The notes under the pieces: generated by a model | Told to the model about the DNA's origin: nothing | What the model saw: the letters and a program-made list of their open reading frames with translations, nothing else | Databases searched by the model: none | From: Minisyncoccota bacterium | GTDB taxonomy: Bacteria; Patescibacteriota; Minisyncoccia; Moranbacterales; GCA-2747515 | NCBI GenBank assembly: GCA_937936355.1 | Contig: CALDDM010000024.1 | Coordinates: forward strand, 1 to 38,604 | Direction of reading: 5' to 3' | Length of the DNA stretch: 38,604 nt | Shown here: one piece after another, positions 8,096 through 15,328 of the stretch | Numbering within the stretch: the first letter of the stretch is position 1 | Layout of the letters: each line of letters begins with the position of its first letter | Position numbers and translations under genes: made by a program

Positions 8096-8117
8096 TATTT
8101 GAAGCTATATACGCAGG

Positions 8118-8756
8118 CTACCGAAAACTTTCTACAACCTTATTGAGCATTAATTTGTTATCTATGTACTCTTGCTCATTTCTTGCACTCATCGACAAAG
8201 TCGTTAAATTCGATGTTAAAAGGTTGCTGAAGTCTGCTTGCGTTTCAATTTTTGAAATGCTCATGATGAACTTGTGTGCTGTTGTTTTTTTACAATGCAC
8301 CTCCAAAAGGCTGTCGGTATCCTTCACCACTTCACATGTGTCCATTCTCTCTTTGAGATATGTGATTTGTGATTCCTTTTCTGCGGGGAGTAACTTAGGA
8401 TCCTCATTGAAATCGAGAGCAACTCCATCAAAATTAACTGCCACATCACCACTTAAAAAGGCATCTTGTCGATTCTGCGGCGCATTTGATACGCCCCGCT
8501 CAATTGAATTCCACCCAGGAGGGCACAAAAAAGATGTTGCACCCACGCTGCATCTTTTCCACTGTGAGGTGTCAATTTTTTCATCGTATTCAAATTGATT
8601 AATATCATCTTTGACAACAGGATCAACCTTAATCACTTCAGATCGTTGCTCACTCTCTGAAGAAATAGAGTTCACCTTTTTGTCCTGTACGACATTATCT
8701 CCAGTACAGCCTGTGAGGATGACGATGGTTAGTAATGTAAGAAGGCTTTTTTTCAT
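8118..8756 (-). CDS. lipoprotein, paralogue 1 of 3 (PsbP-like)
   Basis: The start at 8756 gives MKKSLLTLLTIVILTGC, a textbook lipoprotein signal with lipobox LTGC and Cys17 as the lipidated residue; an upstream start at 8810 would bury this signal. After a Ser/Glu/Lys linker, the domain beginning WKRCSVGATSFLCPPGW resembles the PsbP/Mog1-type fold common in such lipoproteins, with two or three extra Cys. N-terminal sequence and layout match the lipoproteins at 15516-16178 and 16525-17175. The product would sit on the outer face of the membrane; ligand unknown. Confidence 0.7.
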   Translation of the reverse strand: MKKSLLTLLTIVILTGCTGDNVVQDKKVNSISSESEQRSEVIKVDPVVKDDINQFEYDEKIDTSQWKRCSVGATSFLCPPGWNSIERGVSNAPQNRQDAFLSGDVAVNFDGVALDFNEDPKLLPAEKESQITYLKERMDTCEVVKDTDSLLEVHCKKTTAHKFIMSISKIETQADFSNLLTSNLTTLSMSARNEQEYIDNKLMLNKVVESFR

Positions 8757-8899
8757 AAGCATTACTTTGAAGTTTGTAATAATCTTGTCTTTGAGTAAGG
8801 CTTTTATCATATGGTGTCAGTAATTCTCTGTCAATTTTTGAGTAGAGTTGGAAGTGTTTTTTCTGCTATCTTCTTCATCCTATACACACCTCAGTTTAA

Positions 8900-8938
8900 T
8901 ACGAGTTCGATTCTCTGGGGGGTGTACGATTTTGAAGA
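8900..8938. repeat. module E copy 1 (tRNA T-arm-like fragment before terminator T2)
   Basis: The string ACGAGTTCGATT followed by a diverged spacer and CGAT-TTGAAGACA leads into terminator T2. The same order occurs at 13558-13594. GAGTTCGATTCTC can fold as a short tRNA T-arm-like hairpin, but no tRNA body is present. Confidence 0.45.
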
Positions 8939-8972
8939 CAAAAAATTCGCTCAACAGAGCGATTCTTTTTTA
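8938..8972 (-). terminator. terminator T2 (copy 1)
   Basis: Stem TCGCTC/GAGCGA with loop AACA, preceded by six A and followed by six T, so it is bidirectional. A virtually identical hairpin is at 13595-13628. In minus-strand order it follows module C copy 1. Confidence 0.8.
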
Positions 8973-8982
8973 AAAAAATGAT

Positions 8983-9099
8983 GTGATCCCACGGAGAAGC
9001 TTAGTCGCTGATTGCTCCTACGAAACCCACGGTTTCATAGACTTCCTCCACGGTGAAACTACCGCTTCCCCGACCCCCTTCCCAGTTCGAATCTCCGTG
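8983..9099 (-). repeat. module C copy 1, cloverleaf-like element
   Basis: A 117-bp element nearly identical to 12634-12750. A perfect 7-bp closing stem (CACGGAG at 8990-8996, CTCCGTG at 9093-9099) encloses three hairpins: AGC/GCT, a 10-bp stem with loop CAC (9018-9040), and CGGT/ACCG (9051-9064). GTTCGAATCT precedes the 3' arm of the closing stem, as in a tRNA T loop, but there is no T-stem 3' strand. It starts with GTGATCCCAC, the variant of the junction shared by all modules. Confidence 0.7.
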
Positions 9100-9110
9100 A
9101 CACAAAAACC

Positions 9111-9138
9111 AAAAATCACCACGTGGAGTGATGATTTT
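9111..9138 (-). terminator. terminator T3 (copy 1)
   Basis: AAAATCA and TGATTTT arms enclose CACGTGGAG. The second copy is at 12762-12790. It separates module B from module C in minus-strand order, downstream of the UbiA-type gene. Confidence 0.6.
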
Positions 9139-9144
9139 GGATTT

Positions 9145-9225
9145 GTGAACCCACAGCATGGCTTTCCGAACTTTGCTCTGAGCGTGAATACATCAGAGAG
9201 AGTATCGAAAAGTTGGAGAAAGTGA
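9145..9225 (-). repeat. module B copy 1 (3'-UTR repeat)
   Basis: Starts GTGAACCCACAGCATGGC and continues TTTCCGAACTTTG; related copies are at 12546, 13864 and, more diverged, 19273. In minus-strand order it lies between the UbiA-type gene's stop and terminator T3. Confidence 0.7.
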
Positions 9226-9284
9226 TGGTGTAAAAATAGAAATCCACCGAGGTAAATCCCTGCGGTGGAATGTGAGTCATATCT

Positions 9285-10082
9285 CTAACTGACATAGAGA
9301 ACGAGTCCAATGCTGTAAATGAGATGCCTCATCGTAGAAAGCGTCTGCACAACATACTGTGCATCATCTCTTGCATGAACCTGATCCATAGCAAGTTTTA
9401 CAATGAGTGTAATTGCTAGTATTTGCAACGATTGATTTGGATGCCAAAAGAGAGTCGCGCTGACAACGTGTAAACTTCCTACCAAGCACAACCACGAACT
9501 CAACCAACCAAGTTCTGTATGGAGAGTCCGCTTATAACCGTGATCAGAACAAACATCTTGTGCATCCTTGTAGCACTCATTCTGCCAAATAACCGCTGAG
9601 AACAATACGAATGTCATAACGACAAACTCACTAAGTGACCCATGATAGATCATTGCGCAAAAAACTGGCGATCCTGAGCAGAAAGCGACAATAGCATTTT
9701 GAGCAATGTACCAGTGCGGTATAAATGAGTACCACAGTCCGATCAGCCATATAAAAGAACAGAACAATGCCAGGTCTGCTGACTCCATAAACAAAAACGA
9801 GATCAGAAAACAGATAATCACTACACCACACAACCAATACCAGAAAAGTATATGCTTGTGATTTGATGCAAACAACTTATTCTTACGTCGATCGTTTTCT
9901 GCATCGATCAGATCATTGAAAGACATGATCGACATAGTAATCAAAGCGAAAAGAACTGCACTCAAAATACCTACGCCCAGGTTGCTCCAGGCGAAAGCCT
10001 TAAAGCCAAGTAAGGTTAGCAAAAAAGCATACAATCCAGTACTTGGACGACTAGACCTGATTAAAACGTGTACAGTGCGCAT
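9285..10082 (-). CDS. UbiA-family prenyltransferase
   Basis: An integral membrane enzyme family that moves prenyl chains onto aromatic or other acceptors. Both Asp-rich Mg-prenyl-diphosphate motifs are visible: NDLIDAENDRRK (near residue 57) and YKDAQDVCSD (near residue 170), separated by the usual helices; about eight hydrophobic segments in total. I chose the ATG at 10082 because AGGGGA (10090-10095) lies seven bases before it; the upstream start at 10109 lacks this. The acceptor cannot be told from sequence, and no quinone or haem genes are nearby. It is followed by module B and terminator T3. Confidence 0.82.
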   Translation of the reverse strand: MRTVHVLIRSSRPSTGLYAFLLTLLGFKAFAWSNLGVGILSAVLFALITMSIMSFNDLIDAENDRRKNKLFASNHKHILFWYWLCGVVIICFLISFLFMESADLALFCSFIWLIGLWYSFIPHWYIAQNAIVAFCSGSPVFCAMIYHGSLSEFVVMTFVLFSAVIWQNECYKDAQDVCSDHGYKRTLHTELGWLSSWLCLVGSLHVVSATLFWHPNQSLQILAITLIVKLAMDQVHARDDAQYVVQTLSTMRHLIYSIGLVLYVS

Positions 10083-10191
10083 GAAGAAATCCCCTATAAA
10101 AGAACCCACGAAGTATTGAGAAAACTCAACATATAATCATACGATAAAAGAAATATATTCGTCAAGACACGAAACTAACTGTCGGGTAATG

Positions 10192-10218
10192 AAAAAATCC
10201 CTCTGTAGAAGGATTTTT
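10192..10218 (-). terminator. terminator after the DUF5519 gene
   Basis: AAAAATCC and GGATTTTT arms around a short loop. It lies just past module A in minus-strand order. A related CCCTCTGTGAAGGG hairpin is at 20176-20204. Confidence 0.7.
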
Positions 10219-10224
10219 CGACTA

Positions 10225-10279
10225 GTGAACCCACGTATTGCAGCTTGGAACACTTTTATTGCAGAACTAAGTAAATGGG
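10225..10279 (-). repeat. module A, short copy
   Basis: About 55 bp, starting GTGAACCCACGTATTGCAGC and identical to the 7671 copy over the first 40 bp or more. It sits between the DUF5519 stop and its terminator. Confidence 0.8.
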
Positions 10280-10300
10280 AGCCTTTTTGCCCATAAAGCA

Positions 10301-10954
10301 CTATATGTTAGTGGCAAATTTAAATGAAGCTTTGATTATATTCATAACAACTCCTAAATCTTTATCATCCCGAGGCGAAAAAACCATCACCATTCCAGGC
10401 ACTCTACCTTCAAGCGCAAAGGGATGATATACCCCCCAGCTCATATCAACAACTGCCGCAGCATCTGACTCAGAAAGCACAAGATGTAGACTGCCTCGTC
10501 CTGGATCTGCATGGATATGTGCAAATTCACGATCAGTGATTATCCCCTGTGGATTTAATGTTAGAGACTCATCGACAGCCAATGATCGTGTGCCAGGGAA
10601 TGATATTGTACTGAGTTTATCAACAATGCCTTCAATCTGGTATGTTTGATCAATTAGTTTGTCATACATAGTATCATCAGATACCTGATCAAGCTGTACA
10701 TGCGGGATACCATCTGTCACTCCCGGAGCCTCTCCAGATCGCTTTTCTAATATCAATCCGTTCTTGGACTGAGTTTTATTAGTCTTTTGTTGATCTGATA
10801 CATCCCTTTGGTTCATGATTTTGTCTTTTGATGTTGCATTGTGACTACCCACCTCATTGTGCTGCACTATACTCTCCTCTGATCCTAAATTAAGCGCAAA
10901 TATGCTGAGTATCAAAATCAGTATAATTCCAACAAAGATTAACCGTTGCTTCAT
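10301..10954 (-). CDS. membrane-anchored DUF5519 (luciferase-domain-like) protein
   Basis: A 217-residue protein with an N-terminal hydrophobic segment (LIFVGIILILILSIFAL) as signal anchor, a polar linker to about residue 100, and a compact C-terminal domain. That domain has the DUF5519 pattern in order: FPGTRSLAV, EFAHIHADPGRGSLHLVL, WGVYHPFAL, VPGMVMVFSPRD and ASFKFA. Conserved His residues (HIH, HL, HP) suggest a metal or ligand pocket, but the family's reaction is not established. It is probably extracytoplasmic given the anchor. It ends with module A and a terminator. Confidence 0.75.
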   Translation of the reverse strand: MKQRLIFVGIILILILSIFALNLGSEESIVQHNEVGSHNATSKDKIMNQRDVSDQQKTNKTQSKNGLILEKRSGEAPGVTDGIPHVQLDQVSDDTMYDKLIDQTYQIEGIVDKLSTISFPGTRSLAVDESLTLNPQGIITDREFAHIHADPGRGSLHLVLSESDAAAVVDMSWGVYHPFALEGRVPGMVMVFSPRDDKDLGVVMNIIKASFKFATNI

Positions 10955-11029
10955 ATATTTTTCTTAGGGAGCAAACTCTAAAATCCATTTTGATACAAAT
11001 ACTTTGGATATCTGTCGCTAATTTAGACC

Positions 11030-12034
11030 CTATTTACTATAGTAAGCTTTTGAAACTGCAAAACTATCTTCCATCCAATTCCAGCTTTTTACTTTGTCAC
11101 CCTCAACCTGCACTCTCACAGCCCACGAAAATTTCCCAGTATCAGCTCCAGAGTTATTTGCAATTGCACTCATTGTACCCATAAATACCGCCTGATCTCC
11201 ATCTGCAAAGCTATGATCGGTAGCCCAACTGGTTACCTTAAGCCCAGCTCCAAAAAGCGGCATAAATTCTCCAAGAACTTTTTCTTTACCTATCCAATCA
11301 CCCTTGACCCACGGAATACTGACATCACCTTCATTGTGCCATACAAAATCATCAGTCATTAAATTGCTAAGTGTCTCTCCATCACCACTACCAGCAGCCT
11401 CTAGGAAAGATTGTGCTACTGCCAATGTCTTCGTTGATTTATCGTCCATTGCTTTATTATTATTTGTTGCATCTCCACTGCCATCAGTGCCCTGCGCTAC
11501 ACGTAACTGCATAATTGCGCCCACCCAATCTTCGACATGGTCTGTATTTACTATCTTTCCATTCTCTATAGTATGAATATCAATTGATGTTGTCTGAAAT
11601 GGTGTTTCTCCGTCAGCAGTAACAAGACCCATCCTTAGAAAGTCACCCTCCACAGGGGTAGCTGTTGCCTTACTGCGTACAATTACAGTATTTCCAGAAA
11701 CATATTTCTCGACTGGCGTCCATTTGAGATCTGGCATTACCTTGTGGTAAATGTTTGCGATTTCATTCGCGAAATCAGCAGCCGTAGACCCCTCACCTGC
11801 ATTCATCCATGTATCTGCAATGATCGGTGAGAGCATTCCCTCGATTGTTGCTTGATCCATCCCAGTTGATGATAGTGCTGTGTAAAATGGATCTACTATA
11901 CTTTGATCGACAGTTCCTTTGTTTGCCGAATGTGCTTTATCACCATATGCACCAGACTTGCCCATGTGCCCCACTTTCCCGGCAAAAAAACCTACTATGA
12001 GCATTCCAACACCTACCAAAACTATTTTTTTCAT
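11030..12034 (-). CDS. secreted or anchored protein with two NTF2/SnoaL-like domains
   Basis: A 334-residue product with an N-terminal hydrophobic signal (IVLVGVGMLIVGFFAG). Two copies of an NTF2/SnoaL-like alpha+beta cone domain follow: about residues 45-178 (FYTALSSTG, ADTWMNAGEG, IHTIENGKIVNTDHVEDW) and about 203-330 (VAQSFLEAAGSGDGETL, DDFVWHNEGD, VKSWNWMEDSF). NTF2-like domains bind small hydrophobic molecules or catalyse isomerase, hydratase or cyclase reactions; which applies here is unknown. It is divergent from the HxlR regulator gene, with a good promoter at 12115-12143 that abuts a dyad, so the regulator probably controls it. Confidence 0.75.
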   Translation of the reverse strand: MKKIVLVGVGMLIVGFFAGKVGHMGKSGAYGDKAHSANKGTVDQSIVDPFYTALSSTGMDQATIEGMLSPIIADTWMNAGEGSTAADFANEIANIYHKVMPDLKWTPVEKYVSGNTVIVRSKATATPVEGDFLRMGLVTADGETPFQTTSIDIHTIENGKIVNTDHVEDWVGAIMQLRVAQGTDGSGDATNNNKAMDDKSTKTLAVAQSFLEAAGSGDGETLSNLMTDDFVWHNEGDVSIPWVKGDWIGKEKVLGEFMPLFGAGLKVTSWATDHSFADGDQAVFMGTMSAIANNSGADTGKFSWAVRVQVEGDKVKSWNWMEDSFAVSKAYYSK

Positions 12035-12114
12035 ATGCGTACTATTATTTAATTAGAGACATCACTTACATAATTGAAGCGACCAATTCTATGTGCTACG
12101 ATTTACGATAGTTA

Positions 12115-12143
12115 TATTTTAAGATATACTAATCTTTAGTCAA
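12115..12143 (-). promoter_or_regulatory. sigma70-like promoter of the NTF2-domain gene
   Basis: On the minus strand TTGACT (12138-12143) and AAATAT (12115-12120) are separated by 17 bases, about 80 bp before the 12034 start. Confidence 0.55.
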
Positions 12144-12166
12144 GTACTAACTTAAAGGTAAGTATC
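12143..12166. promoter_or_regulatory. candidate HxlR operator dyad
   Basis: AGTACTAACTTA is followed by its imperfect inverted copy AAGGTAAGTATC (about 8 of 12 positions symmetric). It touches the -35 of the divergent NTF2 gene and ends six bases before the HxlR start codon, so one bound dimer could repress both genes. HxlR-type sites are often short dyads of the TACT...AGTA kind. Confidence 0.4.
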
Positions 12167-12172
12167 AAATTT

Positions 12173-12484
12173 ATGAAATATAAAGATCTAGACCTGAAGA
12201 ATTGCCCCATCAGAAAATCTCTTGATATACTCGGAAGTAAGTGGTCATTCCTGATCCTTCTCAACTTACAAGAGAAGAAGCGTTATGGAGAACTTAAAAA
12301 GGGTATTCCAGATGTCTCTGAAAAAATACTTATTGAGAGATTGAAATTACTTGAACAGAAAGGGTTTATCATACGAAAAGATTTCAAAGAGATTCCTCCT
12401 AAGGTGGAGTATACTATTACACCATTAGGATCAAAAGCCTTGAATTTAGCACCGACACTTAAAGAAATAGGTAGCGAACTTTAA
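12173..12484 (+). CDS. HxlR-family transcriptional regulator
   Basis: A 103-residue winged-helix protein of the family's usual length. It carries the N-terminal cysteine motif (KNCPIRKSLDILGSKWSFLI), the recognition-helix region (YGELKKGIPDVSEKILIERL) and the wing (YTITPLGSKAL). Some HxlR proteins sense redox or electrophiles through that Cys. It is the only plus-strand gene in this stretch and is divergent from the NTF2-domain gene; the 138-bp gap carries a promoter and a dyad. The transcript ends at the bidirectional hairpin at 12511-12536. Confidence 0.9.
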   Translation: MKYKDLDLKNCPIRKSLDILGSKWSFLILLNLQEKKRYGELKKGIPDVSEKILIERLKLLEQKGFIIRKDFKEIPPKVEYTITPLGSKALNLAPTLKEIGSEL

Positions 12485-12510
12485 CCTTACTACATTATTT
12501 AATTGAAATA

Positions 12511-12536
12511 CAAAAACACTACGAGGTGCAGTGTTT
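12511..12536. terminator. terminator T1 (copy 2), shared by convergent transcripts
   Basis: AAACACTAC and GCAGTGTTT arms with one mismatch. It lies 27 bp after the HxlR stop and also closes the minus-strand series running through modules A, C and B. Confidence 0.65.
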
Positions 12537-12545
12537 AAGCTAAAC

Positions 12546-12630
12546 GTGAACCCACAGCATGGCTTTCCGAACTTGTGCCACAGAGGAAACATATCCACGC
12601 AAGCATCCAGAGTTTGGAAATCGTTGTACA
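12546..12630 (-). repeat. module B copy 2
   Basis: GTGAACCCACAGCATGGC then TTTCCGAACTTGTGCCACAG. It abuts module C copy 2 directly, with terminator T1 on its other side. Confidence 0.7.
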
Positions 12631-12633
12631 GTT

Positions 12634-12750
12634 GTGATCCCACGGAGAAGCTCAGTCGCTGATCGCTCCTACGAAACCCACGGTTTCATAGACTTCCTCC
12701 ACGGTGAAACTACCGCTTCCCCGACCCCCTTCCCAGTTCGAATCTCCGTG
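12634..12750 (-). repeat. module C copy 2, cloverleaf-like element
   Basis: Differs from the 8983-9099 copy at only about two positions, both in the first hairpin (TTAGTC...ATTGC against CTCAGTC...ATCGC). It keeps the 7-bp closing stem (12641-12647 with 12744-12750). The order C then terminator T3 is the same as in copy 1, but the neighbours beyond differ. Confidence 0.7.
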
Positions 12751-12761
12751 ACACAAAAACC

Positions 12762-12790
12762 AAAAATCACCACGTGGAGTGATGATTTTT
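12762..12790 (-). terminator. terminator T3 (copy 2)
   Basis: Eight perfect base pairs (AAAAATCA/TGATTTTT) enclosing CACGTGGAG. It lies between module A (from the 12896 gene) and module C. Confidence 0.65.
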
Positions 12791-12795
12791 GATTT

Positions 12796-12852
12796 GTGAA
12801 CCCACGTATTGCAACTTGGAACACTTTTATTGCAGAACTGCACAAATGGCAG
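12796..12852 (-). repeat. module A, short copy
   Basis: GTGAACCCACGTATTGCAAC and onward. It lies between the stop of the 12896-13543 gene and terminator T3. Confidence 0.8.
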
Positions 12853-12895
12853 TTTATCTTAAAGAGTGTGAGTATATAATAAATACCTAGACATC

Positions 12896-13543
12896 TCAGA
12901 ACCTGGCCATCTTATAGTAAGACTTCTTTCCCATGTATTGCCTGTGAATATCTATATCAGTAATCATCTTGAAAAATGCATAGACAATTACTAAAATATA
13001 GTGATAAGGACTTTGCCCGATCTCCAAACCGAGACTCTTAGCAGCCCACATAATGCCAACAAATATGCTAAATAGAATGATGTGATGAAATTTACTATGC
13101 AGATCAATGCCAATAAGACTATCCAGTCGATCCTCTGTTTCAACTTTACTATTAGACCATCGAAATATTGAGAAAATTACATGATTAGCAAATAGTACAA
13201 GCGTCCACCCTAATGCGATCTTTGCATCTAGATTCATGTTTGGAAATATCATTTGCAAGGCTTGAGATCCCAATAAAAATAGGAAAGAAAGACTCGCACA
13301 TAACAAGGCTATATAAGCAAAAAATCGAGGCAACCTACCTCGAAGTTTTCTTGTGCGAAAGTGATATACAATCAATGGAGACGACTGGACCAGTATGGAA
13401 AGTATGATGTCAAGAAAGTATATAACAATAATTTCTTCAATGGAAATATTTCCACTCAGCGCAGAGATGACTAGAAAAATGTTTACAACAACAAGTGATA
13501 AAATTGTTGGATTGATTTTTTGAAAAATCTTATATATATTCAT
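12896..13543 (-). CDS. multi-pass membrane protein (possibly DUF6498-like)
   Basis: A 215-residue protein with about five or six hydrophobic segments (near 13-31, 37-60, 75-100, 112-128, 155-173, 185-200). The early YFLDIILSILVQ block and the overall size recall DUF6498 membrane proteins, but I am not certain. Charged loop motifs (RTRKLRGRLP; KVETEDRLDSL) lie between helices. No catalytic signature was seen. It is monocistronic, followed by module A and T3, and preceded by E-T2. Confidence 0.6.
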   Translation of the reverse strand: MNIYKIFQKINPTILSLVVVNIFLVISALSGNISIEEIIVIYFLDIILSILVQSSPLIVYHFRTRKLRGRLPRFFAYIALLCASLSFLFLLGSQALQMIFPNMNLDAKIALGWTLVLFANHVIFSIFRWSNSKVETEDRLDSLIGIDLHSKFHHIILFSIFVGIMWAAKSLGLEIGQSPYHYILVIVYAFFKMITDIDIHRQYMGKKSYYKMARF

Positions 13544-13557
13544 ACAGTCTATAATAT

Positions 13558-13594
13558 CACGAGTTCGATTAGCTTTGGATGCATAGTTTTCGAT
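13558..13594. repeat. module E copy 2
   Basis: CACGAGTTCGATT followed by a diverged spacer leading into terminator T2, as at 8900-8938. Confidence 0.4.
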
Positions 13595-13628
13595 ACAAAA
13601 ATTCGCTCAACAGAGCGATTCTTTTTTT
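13595..13628 (-). terminator. terminator T2 (copy 2)
   Basis: TCGCTC-AACA-GAGCGA with flanking A and T runs, essentially the same as 8938-8972. Here it is joined to a module A copy rather than to module C. Confidence 0.8.
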
Positions 13629-13639
13629 GCAAAAATGCT

Positions 13640-13695
13640 GTGAACCCAAGCATTACAATCTGAAACACTTTCGTCCAAGAATTGAGGAAATGGCA
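13640..13695 (-). repeat. module A, diverged copy
   Basis: GTGAACCCAAGCATTACAATC, then GAAACACTTTCGTCCAAGAATTG in register with the other A copies, ending in the shared GAGGAAATGGCAG. Confidence 0.65.
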
Positions 13696-13726
13696 GATCA
13701 TCTTTTCTTGAAGTTCTAAGTAAATC

Positions 13727-13816
13727 CTATTCTCCTAAGAATGTAGCCGACTCAACCATTTCATCGTTTATTTCGTCCAGCATTACATCATCAATATGAG
13801 GAAAGTCCTCCTTATC
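13727..13816 (-). pseudogene. 3' remnant of a lost gene between two terminators
   Basis: An open frame of 29 codons without a start encodes an acidic C-terminal-looking peptide (KEDFPHIDDVMLDE, ending VESATFLGE). On the minus strand it lies after terminator T1 and directly before a module A copy and terminator T2, exactly where the end of a coding region is expected. It looks like a gene whose 5' part was deleted while its 3' end and 3'-UTR module stayed. Positions 13544-13945 otherwise contain only repeats and terminators. Confidence 0.45.
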
Positions 13817-13826
13817 TTATCATAAA

Positions 13827-13855
13827 CACAAAAACACTACGAAGTGTAGTGTTTA
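13827..13855 (-). terminator. terminator T1 (copy 3)
   Basis: Perfect AAACACTAC/GTAGTGTTT arms. It lies downstream of the Fic gene after module B. Confidence 0.75.
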
Positions 13856-13863
13856 AGCTGATC

Positions 13864-13938
13864 GTGAACCCACGGCATGGCTTTCCGAACTTGTACCACA
13901 GAGAAAATACATCCGAGAAAGTATCAGAAGCCTTGGAG
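13864..13938 (-). repeat. module B copy 3
   Basis: GTGAACCCACGGCATGGC then TTTCCGAACTTGTACCACAG. It fills the space between the Fic stop and terminator T1. Confidence 0.7.
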
Positions 13939-13945
13939 CCAAAAA

Positions 13946-15088
13946 CTATAGAGTGAATGCATCAAAGTACCTTCTATAAATATATTTCCTATCATAACCA
14001 TCATTCTCATTGTATATTTCCAGTATACCTAAATCAACGAATCGATCGATAACTTTCAATGCGCCAGGACGAGAAAAATCTGTAACCTCCATAACTTTCT
14101 TGCTAGTAACAATTGGATAACTAAATAAAGCCTTCAGGACTTTCATGCTACTCTCCGATTCTCTTTTTGCGAGAACCTGCAATTTTTCTGTATCCTCATC
14201 CCTAATTCTTCGTATTTCCTTCGCAGCTATAATGCCTTCCTTTGCAGTCTCAACTGTGCCATCAAGAAAAAAATCAAGCCAAGACTGCACATCTCCACTA
14301 TGATAATCATTCAATTTCTGATAGTATAATTTTTGGTTTTTTTTGAAATATGAAGACAAAAAGAATACTGGCTCTTCTATAAGATTTTTCTTCTTCAATA
14401 AAAATGTAATGAGAAGCCTTCCAACTCGTCCATTTCCATCCAAGAACGGGTGAATCGTCTCAAATTGCGCATGAGAGTATGCTATATGTACCAATGACAA
14501 CGTTGAACTATCATCGTACAAAAACTTCTCTAGCTCATCCAAAGGTTTTTGCATGTTCTCAGGAGGCACAGGAATAAATGATGCATCTTTAAGAAGTCTG
14601 GCACCTAGCCAATTTTGAGACTTACGAAAATTACCAGGATCTGCAAAATGTGATGAACGTGCACCATCCATCAACTCTTTGTGAATCTCTCTAAGAAAGC
14701 GTAATGACAGTGGAAGTTTATCCAATCTCTCTAGTCCAAAATTTAACGCTTTTATATAGTAGATAATATCTTCAGCATCATTTTCCCCACCGTCAATACC
14801 TGCAGACTTTTCCAAGGCATCTGCCATTGTGGCCTGTGTTCCCTCTATCTGAGCTGATGATGTAGCATCCTTGTACGAGAACATCTTAAGAAAAAATTCT
14901 ATGTCAGGCAATGTCTGAGTTATGCCATCAAGTTTTCCAATAAGCCTTTCTGCCTCTGTTGCTTTATTTAGAGTCCCTTGACTCAATACAAACATCGCCT
15001 TTGCAGGAAAATCAACAGGAATCCAGGCTGTATACGCACTATCACCAGTCAAAATCCTTTGCTTTTTGCAGACTTCCAATTTGTTCAT
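13946..15088 (-). CDS. Fic-domain protein with N-terminal inhibitory helix and C-terminal winged helix
   Basis: Fic enzymes usually attach AMP to a hydroxyl of a target protein. The catalytic loop HPFLDGNGRVGR is complete (residues 213-224: His213 as base, Asp217 for Mg, Arg221 and Arg224 for phosphates). SAQIEG (residues 78-83) fits the inhibitory (S/T)xxxE(G/N) motif on the N-terminal side (class II), so the enzyme is probably self-inhibited by Glu82. A C-terminal winged helix (VMEVTDFSRPGALKVIDRFV, about 315-350) suggests DNA binding, which is common in this subfamily. Its control region has a consensus promoter overlapped by inverted repeats, consistent with autoregulation. The target protein is unknown. 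Confidence 0.92.
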   Translation of the reverse strand: MNKLEVCKKQRILTGDSAYTAWIPVDFPAKAMFVLSQGTLNKATEAERLIGKLDGITQTLPDIEFFLKMFSYKDATSSAQIEGTQATMADALEKSAGIDGGENDAEDIIYYIKALNFGLERLDKLPLSLRFLREIHKELMDGARSSHFADPGNFRKSQNWLGARLLKDASFIPVPPENMQKPLDELEKFLYDDSSTLSLVHIAYSHAQFETIHPFLDGNGRVGRLLITFLLKKKNLIEEPVFFLSSYFKKNQKLYYQKLNDYHSGDVQSWLDFFLDGTVETAKEGIIAAKEIRRIRDEDTEKLQVLAKRESESSMKVLKALFSYPIVTSKKVMEVTDFSRPGALKVIDRFVDLGILEIYNENDGYDRKYIYRRYFDAFTL

Positions 15089-15122
15089 ATAGTTTACATC
15101 TATTTCTTTATGTTAACTATAT
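15087..15122. promoter_or_regulatory. 13-bp inverted repeat over the Fic leader, likely operator
   Basis: ATATAGTTTACAT (15087-15099) and ATGTTAACTATAT (15110-15122) match as inverted repeats at 12 of 13 positions with a 10-bp spacer. The right arm overlaps the -10 and the left arm the start codon. A third AGTTTAC half-site lies at 15131-15137 between -35 and -10. Confidence 0.5.
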
Positions 15123-15147
15123 TACACTTTAGTTTACTTATTGTCAA
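15119..15147 (-). promoter_or_regulatory. sigma70-like promoter of the Fic gene
   Basis: Consensus TTGACA (15142-15147) and TAATAT (15119-15124) with a 17-base spacer on the minus strand, about 30 bp before the ATG. Confidence 0.7.
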
Positions 15148-15285
15148 ACTCATAAACTAACTTCCGAACCCATCAAGAGACTTTTACCTATCTACAATTT
15201 CGCAAATCTACAGGAAAAAGAGCAGATTAGTCGTATACTTTTTTCCGAACTTTACATTGAGGGATAAACTCTTTATTATAGCGCT

Positions 15286-15319
15286 CAAATCGGATTACAG
15301 TGTCTTGAAAACCGATTTG
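15286..15319 (-). terminator. hairpin after module A, probable terminator
   Basis: CAAATCGG and CCGATTTG arms around an 18-nt loop. It occupies the position where other module A copies are followed by a terminator, but the loop is long and the T run poor. Confidence 0.4.
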
Positions 15320-15328
15320 ATGCTGTTT

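Noticed and set aside
8983-9099. tRNA gene
   Set aside because: The acceptor-like stem and T-loop-like string are present, but the T stem, anticodon loop geometry and CCA-like end are not; at 110 nt between the stem ends it fits no tRNA class.
12446-12843. Reading frames of 63-77 codons across the module B and C repeats, on both strands
   Set aside because: They run through the repeats and stem-loops with no ribosome binding site; peptides such as the DSNWEGGRGSG stretch are typical of translated RNA-like sequence.
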